Notes: generated by a model not told the origin, from the sequence alone. A stretch of 64,000 nucleotides of DNA from Dokdonia pacifica (GCF_900188275.1 NZ_FZNY01000007.1:248001-312000), one strand, 5' to 3'; positions 30,001 to 39,412 are shown, counted from the stretch's first letter. Program-made: numbers and translations.

Positions 30001-30304
30001 TTACTTCTCAAACATACTGTTCGGACCATCTGAATTACAAGTATATGATGGATCTGTAGTTAGACTTCAAGAAATTTCTTTTGGATATAATGTTCCTAAG
30101 AAATATTTAGAAAAAACACCATTCGGTTCTTTCAGCATTACGGCTAGCGGATTCAACCTTTGGTATGATGCATACAACACACCAGACGGAGCAAACTTTG
30201 ATCCAAACGTAGCGGGTGTAGGTGTAGGTAACGGACGTGGATTTGATTTCCTTAACGGACCATCATCTAAGCGTTACGGTGTAAGTGTTAAAGCATCATT
30301 TTAA
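27059..30304 (+). CDS. SusC/RagA family TonB-linked outer-membrane protein (second)
   Basis: A 1081-aa SusC-type transporter. Signal peptide 1-22 (VQVSFAQ); regulatory-like domain about 24-100 (SGTVSEENGPLPGASVLVKGT); plug with LSGKASGVAI, VVIRGYNSINGSNQALFIVDG (key part IRGYNS) and LKGLAAATLYGTAGRNGVIV; long barrel ending in SF. The regulatory-like domain closely resembles that of the first SusC, the barrel much less. The codon choice (GGT, GCT, AAC, CGT preferred) looks optimised, which suggests high expression. No catabolic enzymes are adjacent. Confidence 0.95.
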   Translation: MKTKFSGILTLLLAFVVQVSFAQTTVSGTVSEENGPLPGASVLVKGTQTGAQTDFDGNYTIQASPNDVLVFSYVGYATQEVTVGNQTTINVTLASDNQLDEVIVTAQGIKREKKALGYAVSEVSSEEIENRTEGDVGRILSGKASGVAITSQSGASGSATNVVIRGYNSINGSNQALFIVDGVPFSSDTNTDGNFANGNNGSSRFLDLDPNNIESVNVLKGLAAATLYGTAGRNGVIVITTKSATSRGQGPKKTEITINQSYFANEIASLPDYQNTYGGGFDQSFGWFFSNWGPAFNPDGVDGYLNDPAQLIAADGTVEHPYSSSAFLDGFLGGNNILEDEFQDQRYEWRPYNNVDAFFRTGAVSNTSININGSSEDGKVSYNVNYGHLDDQGFIPGNRLRRNNLSIGGRAQLSNKFTISGSLNYARTNFAIPPVAASLGNGTTGFSVFANVFFTPRNVDLVNLPFEIPETGGSIYYRDGNDINNPNWIVQNAQDSQLTNRVFGTSTLSYQLSDNLSLQYRAGVDFFNQRNESYINRGGVLGAARDDIRGEYNTFDINTRIWDHYAAISGDYDLSEKIGLTFIAGATSRSREVDAQGVNSTDQIVFGVQRHFNFRQQVARQFTTFRNIVGVLAQADFDYDNFAFITLSARNDWVSNLPTENNSQFYPSASISFLPTAAFDGLKSDALNYLKVRAGLGTSAGFPQGFPVSQIVNQGINQQQVGLTTNALSSFRANPDLQPELISEFEVGFDARLWKNRVSLDVSYFDRQTEDLIVNRNLAPSTGFTATQDNIGKVEGDGWEVDLGVDIFKSDNNGFNWNSRINFTQSEQIVTEQAEDIIVYAGFGNLGNAAIQGEQLGVIVGDRILRDANGNFVVNGAGNYVSEPNITLDDGRNIQPIIGNPQPDYVMNFINTLSYKNFNLGFQINHTKGGDIYASTISVLLGRGLIVETEDRENTFILPGVNVDAAGNSTPNQTQINNSQYYFSNILFGPSELQVYDGSVVRLQEISFGYNVPKKYLEKTPFGSFSITASGFNLWYDAYNTPDGANFDPNVAGVGVGNGRGFDFLNGPSSKRYGVSVKASF

Positions 30305-30328
30305 TTAAAAATTTATAAAATTATAATT

Positions 30329-31993
30329 ATGAAAAAAATAATTAAATTCATAATGGCGGTTGCAGTTGCTAGTTCTGCTATGTTTTACTCTTGTGAGACA
30401 ATAGAACTTGAGCAAACTGAAAACCCCAATGGACTTAACCCTAGTCAAGCTGATCCAAACTTATTGGCTAACACTATACAAATAGGGTACTTAGCTAATA
30501 TGTCTAGCTACAATGGAAATGCTGCAGGATTAGTTAGAATTAATGCATTCAACTCTAGAGATTATTTTGCTGGAGTAACTGGTAATGCATTAAATGCAAA
30601 CTGGAATAGAATCTATTCTACTGCTATGATTCCAAATATTAATACTATTTCTGAATTAAATGCAGCAGCTGGTGATGGTTCTCTTAATTTCCAAGAAGGA
30701 ACTTCTAAAGTAATGTTAGCTCATAGTTTAATGTTATTAGTAGATTTTATTGGAGATGTCCCTTTATCTGAAGCTGTTCAGCCAGATGAATTCCCTGCAC
30801 CTAATGTAGATTCAGGTCAATCAGTATATACTGCTGCTTTAGCTATGCTTGACGAAGCTGAAGGTTTATTAGCTGGTACAACTGGTGCTGATTTATTTTA
30901 CGGAGGAGATTCTGCTTTATGGATTAGAGCTATCAATACGATTCGTTTAAAGGCAGCTGTGACTGTTCAAGATTATACTACTTTTGATCAAATTATTGCT
31001 GGAGGTAACTTCATCGAATCTAATGATCAAGATTTCCAATTTACATTTGGAACTAATGAAGTAAATCCAGATGAACGTCATCCTGATTTTATTGCAGATT
31101 ACACTCCTTCTGGAGCTGGTTTCTACAAGTCTAACTGGACTATGGATTATATGTTAAACTCAAATGATCCAAGAATTCGTTACTATTATTTCAGACAAAC
31201 TGATTGTACACCAGGAGCTAGCTGTAATCCAGCTGGTAATGGAGAAACATTACAATGTTCTCTTCAACAACCACCTGCACACGTTGCTGCAGCTGGATTT
31301 GGTGATATCTTCTGTTTCGTAGAAAATGGATACTGGGGTCGTTACCCTGGAGATGATGGAGGTGCTCCACCAGATAACTTCTTCAGAACTGCTGCTGGTG
31401 TATACCCTGCAGGTGGATTATTTGATGATGATCGTTTCTCTAACGTAGGCTTAGGTCTAGGAGGAGGAGGAGCAGGTATAGAGCCATTCTTACTTGCATC
31501 TCAAGTTGATTTCATGCGTGCTGAAGTTGCTATGGCTCAGAATAACCCTGGTGCTGCTTCTATGCACATTGAGAATGGTATTACTAAGTCTGTAAACAAA
31601 GTAGTTTCATTTGGAGCTTTAGATGCTTCTAGAGATGCATCATTCGAAGCTACTGCTGGAGACATCACTGCTTTTGTTGACGCTCAAGTAATGGCATTTG
31701 ATAATGCTACTAATGATACTGATCGTATGAACTTGCTTGCTGAGCAATTCTGGATCTCTCAATTTGGAGCTGGAGCTGAAGCTTATAACTTCTACAGAAG
31801 AACAGGTTTCCCAACAACGCTTCCTCCAAACTTAGAGCCAAATCCAGGAGGATTTGTAAGGTCATTCCCTTATGCTACGTCTGAAGTTGTAGCAAATCCA
31901 AATATTAGTCAAAAAGCAGATCAGAGTGTTCAAGTATTCTGGGATACTAACCCTCCGTCTTCACCTAGTGGTGGATTCCCTGCAGCAAACTAA
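30329..31993 (+). CDS. SusD/RagB family lipoprotein, SusD-like type 2 (second)
   Basis: A 554-aa lipoprotein partner for the second SusC, 24 nt downstream of it. The lipobox is FYSCETIELEQTENPNG, the N-terminal pattern of the second SusD-like family. The middle has LAHSLMLLVDFIGDVPLSEA and LWIRAINTIRLKAAV, and the C-terminus has EQFWISQFGAGAEAYNFYRRTGFP, corresponding to the E.FW..Y.G.EAY...RRTG motif of that family. It contains several Cys in a loop (CTPGASC near residue 291), which is unusual. The ligand is unknown. Confidence 0.93.
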   Translation: MKKIIKFIMAVAVASSAMFYSCETIELEQTENPNGLNPSQADPNLLANTIQIGYLANMSSYNGNAAGLVRINAFNSRDYFAGVTGNALNANWNRIYSTAMIPNINTISELNAAAGDGSLNFQEGTSKVMLAHSLMLLVDFIGDVPLSEAVQPDEFPAPNVDSGQSVYTAALAMLDEAEGLLAGTTGADLFYGGDSALWIRAINTIRLKAAVTVQDYTTFDQIIAGGNFIESNDQDFQFTFGTNEVNPDERHPDFIADYTPSGAGFYKSNWTMDYMLNSNDPRIRYYYFRQTDCTPGASCNPAGNGETLQCSLQQPPAHVAAAGFGDIFCFVENGYWGRYPGDDGGAPPDNFFRTAAGVYPAGGLFDDDRFSNVGLGLGGGGAGIEPFLLASQVDFMRAEVAMAQNNPGAASMHIENGITKSVNKVVSFGALDASRDASFEATAGDITAFVDAQVMAFDNATNDTDRMNLLAEQFWISQFGAGAEAYNFYRRTGFPTTLPPNLEPNPGGFVRSFPYATSEVVANPNISQKADQSVQVFWDTNPPSSPSGGFPAAN

Positions 31994-32018
31994 AATTTAA
32001 TTTAAAGAAAAATTAAAC

Positions 32019-33011
32019 ATGAAAAACTTATATAAATATTTCTTCATAGGAATCTTAGCATTAACGCTAGGTTCTTGTGATGACGATGAAGAAAATGTAA
32101 CAGTGGTTGTTCAAGATACTGTTGAAACTGGAGCTGTACTTCGTACAATCCAAATAATTTCAAATGAACTTCCTATCGGATTAGACGCTGGTTTCTCTGT
32201 TCAAATAGAGGAGCAAGATGGAGAAGAAGGAGCTTTATTACAAAGTGTTGATGTATTTGCTACATTCTCAGACAACTCTCCAGATGATGGAGATACGACT
32301 GGAGCAAACTTCAATGAGTTCTCTATAAGAACTATTGATGCTTCTGAATTTACAGATCCATCTCCTTTTGGTTTACCAAGACACACACTAGCTATTTCAT
32401 CTGATGAATTAAACGCTGGTGCAGGTGTAACTGGAGATCAACTTTTTGGAGGGGATACATTTACAATTCGTCTTTCTTTAAATTTAACTGATGGACGTGT
32501 ATTTTCTGTAAATAACGCTGGGGGTATTATTACTGCTGGATTCTTTAATTCTCCATTCCAATATACTGCGACAGTAACTTGTCCAGTAGATTCAGCATTT
32601 GCTGTTGGAACTTATGCATTATCAATTCAAGAAGGAGTATTCCCAGATTTCGGAGCTACTATTGATTGGAGTGAAACTACATATAACATGGTAGCTGGAA
32701 ATGGAGATACTGAAAGAATTATCGAAGACGTAGTATTCTTACCAGAATTTAATGGTGGAGCTGGTTTCGTTGGAGATTTAGTATTTAATCTAGTTTGTGG
32801 TGCCACTATATTCCCTAACCAATTCCCAGGAGGCGGTGTAGGTTGTGGAGGCGCAATGGCTGCTGGTTCTTTCGGAACTCAGTTTGGAGTTTATGACGCT
32901 GCAGATGACAGTGTAATAGACTTAAGCTTTATTATCACTACTGATGATCCAGGAGCAGGAACTTGTCCTTCTGCACCATACGTTTCAACTATTAGATTTA
33001 CAAGACAATAA
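32019..33011 (+). CDS. Lipoprotein of the second SusCD operon
   Basis: A 330-aa lipoprotein with lipobox LGSC followed by DDDEEN, a probable surface-export signal. The C-terminal half (from about residue 195) is homologous to that of the first operon's third gene: EGVFPDFGAT, FPGGGVGCGGAMAAGSF and DDSVIDLSF. The N-terminal halves differ. The conserved Cys pair in GVGCG...C may form a disulfide. The function is unknown; its position argues for a surface accessory binding protein of the SusCD complex. Confidence 0.75.
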   Translation: MKNLYKYFFIGILALTLGSCDDDEENVTVVVQDTVETGAVLRTIQIISNELPIGLDAGFSVQIEEQDGEEGALLQSVDVFATFSDNSPDDGDTTGANFNEFSIRTIDASEFTDPSPFGLPRHTLAISSDELNAGAGVTGDQLFGGDTFTIRLSLNLTDGRVFSVNNAGGIITAGFFNSPFQYTATVTCPVDSAFAVGTYALSIQEGVFPDFGATIDWSETTYNMVAGNGDTERIIEDVVFLPEFNGGAGFVGDLVFNLVCGATIFPNQFPGGGVGCGGAMAAGSFGTQFGVYDAADDSVIDLSFIITTDDPGAGTCPSAPYVSTIRFTRQ

Positions 33012-33049
33012 GAGAACATAATAACTCTTATATCTTATAGATATATTTG

Positions 33050-33088
33050 AGATCGCCTGAAATAATATTTCAGGCGATCTTTTTTTTT
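33050..33088 (+). terminator. Terminator of the second SusCD operon
   Basis: A perfect 14-bp stem (AGATCGCCTGAAAT / ATTTCAGGCGATCT, 3-nt loop) followed by eight Ts. It lies 38 nt after the lipoprotein stop. Confidence 0.92.
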
Positions 33089-33186
33089 AAACATATAGTA
33101 ATAGTTAAACATGATTCTAATAAAGAGTATCAAAAAATAATTACTACATCTTTTATTTTTAAAAGAGTAAATTTCTCAGAAACTTG

Positions 33187-33194
33187 TACTTTTA
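33187..33194 (+). promoter_or_regulatory. Possible -7 element for rlmB
   Basis: TACTTTTA is one mismatch from TAnnTTTG and ends 8 nt before the chosen rlmB ATG, so the transcript would be almost leaderless. No clear -33 TTTG was found. It supports the internal start over the longer open frame. Confidence 0.35.
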
Positions 33195-33202
33195 CAAACT
33201 CT

Positions 33203-33937
33203 ATGAAAAAAGATCTTCAAATATTTGGAACAAGAGCAATAATAGAAGCTATTGAATCCGGAAAGGAAATAGATAAGGTATATTTACAAACTGGACTTAC
33301 AAATAATCTAACCAGTGAATTAAATACACTTATTAAAAAGAAAGGAATACAAACCTCCTACGTTCCTATACAGAAATTAAATAAGCTTACACAACAAAAT
33401 CACCAAGGAGCTATAGCCAATATCTCTGTTATAAAATTTCAAGATTTTGAAGAGCTCGTTAATCAAACTATAGCATCTGGTGTTACCCCACTATTCATTC
33501 TATTAGATCAGCTTTCTGATGTTCGAAATTTTGGCGCGATTATACGTACCGCAGAATGTACAGGAGCTCATGGTATTATTATTCCAAAAAAAGGGGGCGC
33601 CCCACTTAATGCTGTTGCTATCAAAACATCTGCTGGTGCTGCTTTTAATATTCCTATTGCAAAAGTAGATCATCTTAAAGATGCAATTTATTACCTACAA
33701 GGTTCGGATATAAAAGTTGTTGCAGCCACAGAAAAAACAGAAAACACATTATACAACATAGATTTTAAACAACCTACCGCTATTGTCATGGGTAGAGAAG
33801 ATAGTGGTGTTTCATCTGGAGTTCTTAAAATTGTAGATGAAAAAGCAAAACTCCCATTAATGGGTTCTATTGCTTCTTTAAATGTATCTGTAGCTTGTGG
33901 TGCTTTTTTATATGAAGTTGTAAGACAAAGGCTTTAA
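33203..33937 (+). CDS. rlmB: 23S rRNA 2'-O-methyltransferase, TrmH/SpoU family (RlmB-like)
   Basis: A 244-aa SpoU-type methyltransferase that probably methylates ribose of G2251 (E. coli numbering) in 23S rRNA. The frame is open from 33047, but that stretch is the preceding terminator and promoter region; the conserved protein starts MKKDLQIFGTRAIIEAIESGKEI at 33203. The knotted SAM-binding fold shows LDQLSDVRNFGAIIRTAECTGAHG (motif 1: N and R of NFGAIIRTA), IVMGREDSGVS (motif 2) and LPLMGSIASLNVSVACGAFLYE (motif 3). It is convergent with the rhomboid gene and overlaps its end by 4 nt. Confidence 0.9.
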   Translation: MKKDLQIFGTRAIIEAIESGKEIDKVYLQTGLTNNLTSELNTLIKKKGIQTSYVPIQKLNKLTQQNHQGAIANISVIKFQDFEELVNQTIASGVTPLFILLDQLSDVRNFGAIIRTAECTGAHGIIIPKKGGAPLNAVAIKTSAGAAFNIPIAKVDHLKDAIYYLQGSDIKVVAATEKTENTLYNIDFKQPTAIVMGREDSGVSSGVLKIVDEKAKLPLMGSIASLNVSVACGAFLYEVVRQRL

Positions 33938-34698
33938 TCTGCCTTAGTATTAGAATCTGATGTAGAATTCTCTTCTTTGTATATATAATTTATAGTCGGA
34001 GCATCTATAGTTTCTTCCTCAGGTATCTCTTCTATTATCTCAATAAAATTTCCATTTTCGTCAAATTGCTTCATAAATGGATCATCTTCTTCGTTATAAT
34101 CTATGGATTCCCATTCATATTTTGGCGGCTTAGCCACGCTTTCGCGAAAGCAAAAACCTAATATTGCTCCTGCTATAAATCCTGCTAAATGCCCTTCCCA
34201 AGAAATCTTTTCATCCATTGGTAACGTTCCCCACACCAAACTGCCATATAAAAAGACAACCAATAAAGAAAGTGCAATTAATCTAAAATGTTTTGCTCTT
34301 ATTCCTTTAAAGAATAAGAAAGAGACAAGTCCATAAATCACACCACTCATCCCTATATGATATGCAGAACGGCCAATAAGCCAAGTACCAACACCACTTA
34401 GAAGGATAATTAAGAAAAATACACGCCAAGCTATCTTGTGATAAAAATAAAAGAGCGCTGTACTTAATACAAATAAAGGTACCGTGTTATGCCATAAATG
34501 AGCTAGACTCCCATGTATAAAAGGAGAAAACAAAACACCTCGCAATCCCAGCATTGTTTGTGGCTTCACTCCATACGGAGTAAAATTTATACCAAAACGT
34601 ATTTCAATCCAATACACTACCCAAATAAGTAGCACAAAACCAACTGGGTATAATATGACCCCGTTATAAAATTGAAAAGAAGAAGGTTTTGAACGCAT
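33934..34698 (-). CDS. Rhomboid family intramembrane serine protease
   Basis: A 254-aa polytopic membrane protein. The catalytic Ser is in HIGMSGVIYG (Ser118) and the catalytic His in SWEGHLAGFIAG (His170); the HxxxN-type motif in the second helix is HLWHN (about 67-71). Six hydrophobic segments fit the bacterial rhomboid core. The soluble C-terminal tail is acidic. Palindrome copy 5 lies just after the last membrane helix and encodes CFRES. Natural substrates are unknown. Confidence 0.9.
   Translation of the reverse strand: MRSKPSSFQFYNGVILYPVGFVLLIWVVYWIEIRFGINFTPYGVKPQTMLGLRGVLFSPFIHGSLAHLWHNTVPLFVLSTALFYFYHKIAWRVFFLIILLSGVGTWLIGRSAYHIGMSGVIYGLVSFLFFKGIRAKHFRLIALSLLVVFLYGSLVWGTLPMDEKISWEGHLAGFIAGAILGFCFRESVAKPPKYEWESIDYNEEDDPFMKQFDENGNFIEIIEEIPEEETIDAPTINYIYKEENSTSDSNTKAD
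34138..34151. repeat. 14-bp palindrome, copy 5 (within a coding region)
   Basis: GCTTTCGCGAAAGC inside the rhomboid gene, read on the minus strand as C-F-R-E-S. Confidence 0.9.
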
Positions 34699-34723
34699 AC
34701 ATTACTAAAAGCAAACAATTAGC

Positions 34724-34731
34724 CAAATATA
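34724..34731 (-). promoter_or_regulatory. Possible -7 element for the rhomboid gene
   Basis: On the minus strand TATATTTG matches TAnnTTTG, 25 nt before the ATG at 34698. A clear -33 element is missing. Confidence 0.4.
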
Positions 34732-34784
34732 ACATTCCAGTAATATTGTCATTCTATGACTCATAAAATACCTATTTTTATGAT

Positions 34785-36062
34785 ATGAATACACCACTTG
34801 CAGAGCGTTTACGACCCAAAAAACTGGAAGATTACTTGAGTCAATTACATCTTGTTGGAGAACAGGGATCATTACGTCAAGCCCTTAATGTAGGTGTGAT
34901 ACCATCTCTAATTCTTTGGGGACCTCCTGGAATAGGGAAAACAACATTAGCAACTATTATATCTAATGAATCAAAACGACCGTTTTATACGCTAAGTGCT
35001 ATTAATAGTGGTGTAAAAGATGTAAGAGAGGTCATTGACAAAGCAAAACAAAGCGGTGGTTTATTTACTCAAAAAAATCCGATTCTCTTTATAGATGAGA
35101 TACACCGTTTTAGTAAATCGCAACAAGATTCTTTATTAGGCGCTGTCGAAAAAGGATGGGTAACACTTATAGGAGCTACAACCGAAAACCCAAGTTTTGA
35201 AGTTATTCCTGCCCTTTTGTCGCGTTGCCAAGTTTATATTCTTAAACCATTTGGCAAAGAAGATCTAGAAGCACTACTAAAACGTGCTATAGAAGAAGAT
35301 AGCATTATTCAAAAGAAAAAAATATCCCTCAAAGAAACGGAAGCATTATTAAGACTGAGTGGTGGTGATGCGCGAAAATTACTAAACATATTTGAACTTG
35401 TCGTGACAACAGAAACAGCAGATCAGGTGATTGTAACAAATGATCTTGTAATGTCTAAGATTCAAAAAAACACCGTTTTATACGATAAAACAGGTGAACA
35501 GCACTATGACATCATTTCTGCTTTTATAAAATCAATAAGAGGGAGTGATCCCAATGCAGCTGTATACTGGCTTGCGAGAATGATTGAAGGAGGAGAAGAT
35601 GTGAAGTTTATTGCGCGTAGACTCATTATTGCTGCCTCTGAAGATATAGGGAATGCAAATCCAACCGCTTTGGTGGTAGCGACCAATTGTTTTCAAGCTG
35701 TAAATACAATAGGATATCCAGAAGCAAGAATCATATTAAGCCAATGCGTAACTTATCTTGCAAGCTCTCCCAAAAGCAATGCTTCTTACATGGCTATAAA
35801 AAAAGCGCAACAACTCGTTAGAGAAACAGGAGATCTCAGTATTCCGTTGCATTTACGCAATGCACCAACAAAGCTTATGCAAGATTTAGGCTATGGAGAT
35901 AATTATAAATACGCTCATGATTATCCTGGTAATTTTGTAAACCAAGAATTTTTACCCGAAGAAATCACAAATACGAAGTTATATGACCCAGGTACTTCAT
36001 CAAGAGAAAAAGCATTACGAGATTTTCTTAAAGTACGATGGAATGACAAATACGAATATTAA
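34785..36062 (+). CDS. rarA: Replication-associated recombination protein A (MgsA/RarA, AAA+ ATPase)
   Basis: A 425-aa clamp-loader-like AAA+ ATPase that acts at stalled forks. It starts [20 protein letters not shown]. Walker A is [13 protein letters not shown] (near residues 43-55), Walker [10 protein letters not shown], sensor 1 [11 protein letters not shown]. The C-terminal tetramerisation domain has [20 protein letters not shown] and the family-typical [10 protein letters not shown]. It is divergent from the rhomboid gene and ends 2 nt from the end of the convergent VCBS-protein gene. Confidence 0.95.
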   Translation: MNTPLAERLRPKKLEDYLSQLHLVGEQGSLRQALNVGVIPSLILWGPPGIGKTTLATIISNESKRPFYTLSAINSGVKDVREVIDKAKQSGGLFTQKNPILFIDEIHRFSKSQQDSLLGAVEKGWVTLIGATTENPSFEVIPALLSRCQVYILKPFGKEDLEALLKRAIEEDSIIQKKKISLKETEALLRLSGGDARKLLNIFELVVTTETADQVIVTNDLVMSKIQKNTVLYDKTGEQHYDIISAFIKSIRGSDPNAAVYWLARMIEGGEDVKFIARRLIIAASEDIGNANPTALVVATNCFQAVNTIGYPEARIILSQCVTYLASSPKSNASYMAIKKAQQLVRETGDLSIPLHLRNAPTKLMQDLGYGDNYKYAHDYPGNFVNQEFLPEEITNTKLYDPGTSSREKALRDFLKVRWNDKYEY

Positions 36063-36064
36063 GC

Positions 36065-39000
36065 TTATTTGAAGGTTAATACTTTAAGGGCGCTATCATT
36101 TACACCTATCAATAGTATTTCTTTAGCTAACGCTTCATGAGTCACCTTCAGGAGAGTCTTAGCATTACCATCAACATACAATCCTGATTGTACAGCAGAT
36201 AGTGCCGTATATCCATCTTTTTGATTTGATAATAACACCACTCCATTTCCAGCATCGTAACGTGGCGTCTCAACTTCGGTTTCATAAATATTACCTATCA
36301 CTATAGCATCATCAAAGCCATCTCCATTAATATCTTTAGATATAACACTCAATACGGGTGCAGCTTGAGCTATAGCTGGTAATTCTGAAATTACAAAAGT
36401 ACCATCTCCTTTATTAATTAATAATTTAGAAGAAAATGTAGTTACTTCTTTTTGATAAGCAGTTTCTAATTTTTCTCCATAAATGTCTTGTAAAGTAGCA
36501 TTTGCAAATGCATTGTATGTTTCAAATTTTTCTGAGATAAAAGGCATTTGTTGTGTGGAACATTCCTTACCTCTAGCAGGCACATAATTTCCGTTATAGT
36601 TATTACTTAGTACTAAATCAAACGTTCCATTATCATCAAAATCGGAAGCAAAAACTTTAAAAGGTGTTTTTACACTTGCTTTATACTTTATATTATCTCC
36701 TATATTCCCAACAATATAATCTGGAAAACCATCTTTATTTACATCAGTTTCAGTGATTGTAAACCACCAACCTTTTTCTTTTTCAAGACCTACCTCTTCA
36801 GAAACATCTGTAAATAGGCCTTCATTATTTTTAAAAACACCTATATGAGACCACTCGCCTACTACCATAAAATCGGCATCACCATCGGCGTCATAATCTG
36901 TAGTAATTACTTTATTTACAATACCAAAGTCTAACAGCCCTGGAGCGACTTGAGCAGTTACATTAGTAAAAGAACCATCATTATTTTGATAAATCTGAGA
37001 AGGCGCGCTCGTTGGAAAATGTTGAGGTTCAATCCTATTCCCCACAATAACATCTGAGTCCCCATCGGCATCATAATCAATAATAGCAATAGACTTACTT
37101 GACATAAACCCAGTTGAGTCATCGGTATCAAAAGAGGCTTGCGTAAACATTCCTTTTCCATCATTTTGATAATACCTATTCTTATATTGCGAAGCATTAG
37201 AAGCAAATTCGTTTCCGCCACTTACAACAATAAGATCTAGGTCCTGATCACCATCGGCATCAAAAAGAATAGATTCCATATCCTCATGTATAGCATCAGC
37301 AGTAAAAGCAGGTTGATTAGATTTTGAAAAACCACTCGAAGTTTGGAAATATAATTGTCCTGCCTGTCCTGAAGCACCGCCTATATAAACATCTTCAAGG
37401 CCGTCACCATTCACATCACCTTTTGTCATATGAGGACCTAAAGTAGATTGCTTATACGGCAATAAGACTTCTTTAGCAAAATCATCATAACTATTCTCTT
37501 TATGAGTAAAATCGAGTCCGTAAGTTGTTTCCGCTTTCGCGAAAGCGTACTCAGCATTACCATCAACTATAAAAACTGGCGCTGTTGAAATAGTTGCATC
37601 TTCTTCAGAAAACACGAGTGCTGTATTTACTTTTACATTGGTACGTTCTTCACTTTTACCAGAAAGCCATTGTACAGTCACCTTGTCTATCACATCGATA
37701 TCCCCTAATCCAAAATGCGCACTATTTTCTGTAGCAGAAAGATATCCTTTGGCTCTTTTAGATTCATACACTTGAGATTGATTTCCATAAGCAATAGTAA
37801 CTTTAGCAAATGTCTCTGAAGTTTTCCCTTTCAAAGAAACGCGTACATAATTTCCTGTCTCTTTTTCTACACTGGTATTTTTAAATAGGAATGCTTCATC
37901 ATCAATATTATTTACGACAAGCTCTAAATCACCATCGTTATCTAAATCGGCATAAGCACCACCGTTTGAGTAAGAAGCTACAGCTAGCCCCCATTGATAG
38001 CCTTTATTTTTAAAATGAAGATTTCCGTCGTTATGAAACATGATATTACTTAGCTTTTCAGTAGGCATTGCATCATACAACTTTTGCTTTACGTCTATAG
38101 GTACTTGACCTCCAAAAGCTTTTTGAGTGTCTCGCACTTGATTCTGAATATCATTATCTAAAGCATATCGTCTATAGCCATTGGTTACATATACATCACG
38201 ATGAGAATCGTTATCTAAATCGGCGATAAGGCCTGCCCAACTCCAATCGGTTTTTGCCATTTTTGCTTGATGTACAGCATTATTAAAGTGATTTCCACCC
38301 ATATTTAATTGCAATGAATTAAACATATACTGGTGTTGGAATCCAAAATCATCTACAAGCATGGAAAATCTATCTACATCCATACTTGCCATTAAAGTCT
38401 TTGAACGCACATGGTCACTAGCTGCCATATCTAGCACAAAAATATCTTGAAGTTTATCATTATTGATATCGGCAATATCTACTCCCATTCCAAAGAAAGA
38501 CACTTGCTTAGTGTATTCTTTAATACGATCTGTAAAGGTTCCGTTTTTATTATTGATATACATTGCATCTGGCACATAATAATCATTTGCAATATAGATA
38601 TCCAACCATCCATCATTATTGATATCACTTACCGTAATCCCTAATCCAAATGCTGCTTTAAGTAATCCTGCTTTCTTTGTGACTTTACGATACGATGTTC
38701 CCGTATTTTCATAAAGTTGCACACTACTTTTCTCTAGGTTATTTCCTAATTTCATTGTAGCAAAAAAACGTTGTGGATCTAATCCATAAAATTCGTTTTC
38801 ATTAGAAACCACACAATCTAGGTCGCCGTCATTATCGTAATCAAAAAACACAGATTGTGTACTGATCCCTGAATCTGCGAGATTATAGTCTTGTGCGCTT
38901 TCGCGAAAGCGGTTATCTTTTAAATTAATGTACAGTAGGTTTTTACGATCTTCTGCTTGCTTAGGGCCTCCTTGTGAGACGTATATATCTAACCATCCAT

Positions 39001-39412
39001 CATTATTTACATCGGCAAAAGTGACTCCATTTGCCCATTGTTTACCTGTATTAATTCCAGCTTGTTCAGAAATATCTTCAAACTGGAGATTTCCTTTATT
39101 TAGGTATAATTTGTTTTCTACTTGATTACCTGCAAAAAAGATATCTTGTAGTCCATCATTATTAATATCGGCAATACCTACTCCTGCTCCATTATAGAAA
39201 TAATCAAAGTCAAATAGGTTTTCTATAGATCCCACATTTTCTTTAAGTGCATTTGAAAATGTAATCCCACTTTCTGCACTAGAAATACGCTCAAATAGGT
39301 TTTGGGTTTTATCTACTTTTTCTTCTGATACGGTAGTTGTAGTAGTAGTCTTTTGTTCTTGACCACAGCCTAAAAAAAGAAGTGCTAAACTTATGGTTAA
39401 AAAGTATTTCAT
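36065..39412 (-). CDS. VCBS/FG-GAP repeat lipoprotein with ASPIC/UnbV domain
   Basis: An 1115-aa lipoprotein (MKYFLTISLALLFLGCGQEQ). Residues about 60-500 are FG-GAP/VCBS repeats with the calcium-type pattern DxNxDGxxDI (for example DINNDGLQDIFFAGN and DVNNDGWLDIYVSQGG). An ASPIC/UnbV segment follows near 530-610 (AHFGLGDIDVIDKVTVQWLSGKSEE, key part VQWLSGK). A second repeat set follows to the C-terminus. This CRTAC1-like architecture suggests an extracellular or surface beta-propeller; its ligand is unknown. Two palindrome copies lie inside, encoding AFAKA and RFRES. The ATG shares one base with the stop of the gene upstream. Confidence 0.88.
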   Translation of the reverse strand: MKYFLTISLALLFLGCGQEQKTTTTTTVSEEKVDKTQNLFERISSAESGITFSNALKENVGSIENLFDFDYFYNGAGVGIADINNDGLQDIFFAGNQVENKLYLNKGNLQFEDISEQAGINTGKQWANGVTFADVNNDGWLDIYVSQGGPKQAEDRKNLLYINLKDNRFRESAQDYNLADSGISTQSVFFDYDNDGDLDCVVSNENEFYGLDPQRFFATMKLGNNLEKSSVQLYENTGTSYRKVTKKAGLLKAAFGLGITVSDINNDGWLDIYIANDYYVPDAMYINNKNGTFTDRIKEYTKQVSFFGMGVDIADINNDKLQDIFVLDMAASDHVRSKTLMASMDVDRFSMLVDDFGFQHQYMFNSLQLNMGGNHFNNAVHQAKMAKTDWSWAGLIADLDNDSHRDVYVTNGYRRYALDNDIQNQVRDTQKAFGGQVPIDVKQKLYDAMPTEKLSNIMFHNDGNLHFKNKGYQWGLAVASYSNGGAYADLDNDGDLELVVNNIDDEAFLFKNTSVEKETGNYVRVSLKGKTSETFAKVTIAYGNQSQVYESKRAKGYLSATENSAHFGLGDIDVIDKVTVQWLSGKSEERTNVKVNTALVFSEEDATISTAPVFIVDGNAEYAFAKAETTYGLDFTHKENSYDDFAKEVLLPYKQSTLGPHMTKGDVNGDGLEDVYIGGASGQAGQLYFQTSSGFSKSNQPAFTADAIHEDMESILFDADGDQDLDLIVVSGGNEFASNASQYKNRYYQNDGKGMFTQASFDTDDSTGFMSSKSIAIIDYDADGDSDVIVGNRIEPQHFPTSAPSQIYQNNDGSFTNVTAQVAPGLLDFGIVNKVITTDYDADGDADFMVVGEWSHIGVFKNNEGLFTDVSEEVGLEKEKGWWFTITETDVNKDGFPDYIVGNIGDNIKYKASVKTPFKVFASDFDDNGTFDLVLSNNYNGNYVPARGKECSTQQMPFISEKFETYNAFANATLQDIYGEKLETAYQKEVTTFSSKLLINKGDGTFVISELPAIAQAAPVLSVISKDINGDGFDDAIVIGNIYETEVETPRYDAGNGVVLLSNQKDGYTALSAVQSGLYVDGNAKTLLKVTHEALAKEILLIGVNDSALKVLTFK
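37532..37547. repeat. 16-bp palindrome, copy 6 (within a coding region)
   Basis: CGCTTTCGCGAAAGCG followed by TACTC. On the minus strand it encodes A-F-A-K-A in the linker before the second repeat set of the VCBS lipoprotein. Confidence 0.9.
38896..38911. repeat. 16-bp palindrome, copy 7 (within a coding region)
   Basis: CGCTTTCGCGAAAGCG in the N-terminal VCBS region, read on the minus strand as R-F-R-E-S, a different frame from copy 6. Confidence 0.9.

Noticed and set aside
33047-33202. N-terminal extension of 52 codons on the rlmB frame
   Set aside because: It covers the preceding terminator and the promoter region, has no similarity to SpoU methyltransferases, and the conserved protein begins at 33203.
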